A stretch of DNA of 8,034 nucleotides from JALXCG01 sp026991065 [NCBI: Gemmatimonadota bacterium] (lineage in GTDB: Bacteria; GCA-2686955). Below the pieces are notes generated by a model that searched no databases, was not told where the DNA came from, and was given only the letters and a program-made list of their open reading frames with translations. Positions 7,501-8,034 of the stretch are shown piece after piece; positions within the stretch are counted from its first letter, which is position 1; every line of letters starts with the position of its first letter. The stretch is taken from contig JALXCG010000133.1 of the NCBI GenBank assembly GCA_026991065.1, positions 1 through 8,034 on the forward strand, in the 5' to 3' direction. Position numbers and translations under genes: made by a program.

Positions 7501-7781
7501 ACGTCTACCCCAATCCGGCGCGCGATCACGCCCGGCTGCATTATCGCCTGGGTTCGACCGCTACCAGCGTGACCATTCGAGTTCTCAACATCCGCGGCGA
7601 AGAGAGTTCTTTCACCACCATCACGGACCCTTACCTTCTCGCCGCCGGGGATCAACACTGGGAGTGGAATGTGGCCCCCTTGGCTCGCGGTGTCTATTAC
7701 CTGCTTGTGGAAGTCCACAGCCCAACGGCCGTGGCCAGAACCACCATCAAGGCCGCCCTGCTGGGAGATTGCTGTGACTAG
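4545..7781 (+). CDS. Large secreted M6-like protein with FG-GAP-type repeats, FlgD/T9SS-like C-terminus and altered zinc site
   Basis: This 1078-residue exported protein has a signal peptide with hydrophobic core VAALLLLLSGF and probable cleavage after AGA (residue 41). An M6 (immune inhibitor A type) metalloprotease-like domain spans about 100-460: RVIALLVEFQPD at 102, the Met-turn-like WGIMGLGAW around Met323, and FWHIDED at 446-452. The zinc motif, normally HExxHxxGxPD, reads FETGHFFGLPD at 293-303. The first His is Phe, while Glu294, His297 and Asp303 remain, so normal proteolysis is doubtful. Calcium-loop-like FG-GAP/VCBS repeats (DLDxDG-type) begin at residues 564, 613, 672, 769, 816, 871 and 923, with a degenerate unit likely near 720, suggesting a beta-propeller. 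The end (about 984-1070) starts YVYPNPA and ends GVYYLLVEV, like FlgD-Ig or type IX sorting domains. The GTG start overlaps the regulator's stop in GTGA, implying coupling. Codon use looks richer in C than in genes before base 2000. The TAG stop lies in a MITE-like repeat. Confidence 0.88.
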   Translation: MRSSTPYSPRFAFFTRPHESERVAVPVAALLLLLSGFSAGATVHGPTGRAPSAALAHLAAPPSVIRPATRLSAFAEDGPAPVLETPRLLSSGRSFRPQSSLRVIALLVEFQPDTDPKTTGDGLFQSEPVWPDFQPHDPPYFRRQLDHLEDYWETVSNGQAGFTVDLDTRIHRLSAPLSRYGKDDDSLQRIADLLQDAIAAADPSLDFSPYGAVMVIHAGPGQESDLALDTPSDIWSSYLSAADIEEKLDLPNGIETDDGAIFTEGIVVPEMETQDADDEDPAKILATLGVMAFETGHFFGLPDLFDTGPLPQDSWGIGAWGIMGLGAWNANGFVPPHPCAWSKLRLGWATGMKIASGDTLALTPVEADPPSVLTARASPTDLFLATYRKGDLNSNGCFDFIDADGDSLFSYFDPLSGDRYLGSEFDYYLPTGPGTPCNGSTSGVLFWHIDEDVIAASAPPDVNLVNAEAGRKGVDLEEAGGVQNLDQYPGSWGDAGDFWTPGSSFGPDTQPDTRTNDGARSGWSFTIHTVADSAATVSAAIESSQDGWPVEIGEPLAGALLSTDFDHDGAADVVAIGASGQAYLIWGGTTVAPPLPLLAIEDGDQAVGQAAADLDLDGAPDLILTTRDGRVLALRLADSSAKRFTAPLPPPLPGSWGTPLGAAFLRDPAIADLNGDSEPEVVVFPLPQSPPQSDSPPDLVVLSATGGEMARATCAGPVSVPPAITADGRIAYLAGQTLHQARWSPAAGFHDEQSHALPTAVSTPLLALDIDQNGSEEVLLLEEEGRAHLFDDNLKEPPGWPIRLDAGLATPAAVADLGGDDRIDLIALTYDPIEIRRWDRSGNGIPDWKNPSLVAVGESLVIPRAGVLCGDLDADGIDEIIAALPSGQVKAISPGASGTATQPTPGFPLQASGEVSFTPLLADLDADRDLELVVATDPGLIMAWDLPATQPPSWAQRGATASRAGRFAGVYPSATAPPTELLTQAYVYPNPARDHARLHYRLGSTATSVTIRVLNIRGEESSFTTITDPYLLAAGDQHWEWNVAPLARGVYYLLVEVHSPTAVARTTIKAALLGDCCD

Positions 7782-7798
7782 GAGCCTGTCGCACATTG
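7778..7798 (+). repeat. Left terminal inverted repeat
   Basis: This 21-bp arm is identical to the reverse complement of 7926-7946. Bases 7779-7781 (TAG) are the stop codon of the upstream secreted-protein gene, so the repeat defines that protein's C-terminus. Confidence 0.85.
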
Positions 7799-7925
7799 TC
7801 TTCACTTCGCCCCGCATCCGTCCCTGCTCCGATCTCTGCGTTGCTAAGTCTTTGAAAGGCAACCAGCCTTCCTGCGGACTCAGCGCCTTGATCTCGAAAC
7901 AGGCCCGAACATGGGACTCGAAAGC

Positions 7926-7946
7926 CAATGTGCGACAGGCTCCTAG
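7926..7946 (-). repeat. Right terminal inverted repeat
   Basis: This arm is an exact inverted copy of the left arm. It contains a GTG (7930-7932) that is the only nearby standard start codon for the signal-peptide-like frame running to the window end. Confidence 0.85.
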
Positions 7947-8034
7947 ATTCGGGTCAGGACTCCATTCAAAGCTCTGGCGAGCCGGAATCGTCACGATTGG
8001 CAGTTGCGTCCTCACTCTCCTCGGGCCCCCGCCC
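7930..8034 (+). CDS. Possible start of a secreted protein, cut by the window end
   Basis: The frame from GTG 7930 stays open for 35 codons to the window edge. It begins with Arg-containing residues (VRQAPRFGSG, then LHSKLWRAG) followed by a hydrophobic run IVTIGSCVLTLLG and PPP, which resembles a signal peptide. There is no good ribosome binding site, and the GTG lies inside the right terminal repeat of the MITE-like element, which is unusual. No other ATG, GTG or TTG occurs in this frame between the repeat and the hydrophobic run. The true start could be different, or this may be spacer that looks hydrophobic by chance. The product cannot be identified from 35 residues. Confidence 0.28.
   Translation, partial: MRQAPRFGSGLHSKLWRAGIVTIGSCVLTLLGPPP

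Larger units (their letters stand above)
7778..7946. mobile_element. MITE-like non-autonomous element with perfect 21-bp terminal inverted repeats
   Basis: The segment is bounded by exact inverted copies at 7778-7798 and 7926-7946. Each outer end is CTAG, itself palindromic, which could be a duplicated 4-bp (or TA) target, leaving 17-bp unique arms that begin GAGCCTGTCGCACATTG. The interior continues as an imperfect palindrome: GCTAAGTC against GACTCAGC, then AAGGC-AACCA-GCCTT at the tip. The whole 169 bp could therefore fold into one long hairpin. It carries no transposase, so it would need one in trans. It lies exactly between the large secreted-protein gene and the following reading frame. 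Alternatives are a large bidirectional terminator or a genomic REP-like repeat. The inverted repeats are seen directly; mobility is inferred from architecture. Confidence 0.6.

Noticed and set aside
7401-8015. 204-codon minus-strand open frame across the end of the secreted-protein gene and the MITE-like element
   Set aside because: Most of it is antisense to a well-supported gene, and the rest is translation through the palindromic element. No domain is recognisable.
1-8034. CRISPR array, tRNA or rRNA genes
   Set aside because: No regularly spaced direct repeats, no tRNA-like cloverleaf with T-loop signature, and no rRNA-like conserved segments were seen.

Overview
The window is a GC-rich stretch (roughly 58% by eye) of a bacterial chromosome. 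Several features suggest a Gram-negative-type, probably uncultured lineage in or near the FCB group, such as Eisenbacteria or Krumholzibacteria-like bacteria. These are a lipoprotein signal on a SpoIID/LytB-type protein, a large secreted protein with an M6-like domain, an FG-GAP-type repeat region and a FlgD/T9SS-like C-terminal domain, and an NtrX-like sigma-54 activator. This placement is an inference from protein style; no rRNA or other phylogenetic marker is present.

Layout. (1) Bases 1-491 hold the C-terminal end of pyruvate phosphate dikinase (+). (2) Bases 492-632 are an intergenic spacer with a strongly structured inverted-repeat element: a 12-bp outer stem enclosing compact hairpins. 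(3) Bases 633-1949 encode a SpoIID/LytB-domain lipoprotein (+). It converges, across 40 bp, on (4) a minus-strand pair read from 2813 down to 1990: a PtsN-like PTS EIIA protein, then a short C4 zinc-ribbon protein 32 bp downstream. (5) Bases 2814-3171 are a divergent intergenic region with a clear dyad (3087-3109) ahead of (6) an NtrC-family response regulator (3172-4548, +). Its stop codon overlaps (GTGA) the start of (7) a 1078-residue secreted protein (4545-7781, +). (8) Bases 7778-7946 are a 169-bp MITE-like element with perfect 21-bp terminal inverted repeats. The left repeat supplies the stop codon of gene 7; the right repeat may supply the start codon of a further secreted protein that runs off the window end.

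How the genes may work together. The EIIA protein probably senses the phosphoenolpyruvate-linked PTS state, and PPDK interconverts pyruvate and PEP. They are separated by the spoIID-like gene and lie on opposite strands, so a functional link is only suggestive. The response regulator and the large exported protein overlap and are probably co-translated.

The most notable point is that the exported M6-like protein has Phe in place of the first zinc-binding His of HExxH (FETGH), while the rest of the fold signature is kept. It may be a pseudoprotease or an enzyme with altered metal use. I did not find a clearly new multi-gene system. The best leads are the degenerate M6 protein coupled to a sigma-54 activator, the structured spacer at 517-597, and the gene-boundary-forming MITE.
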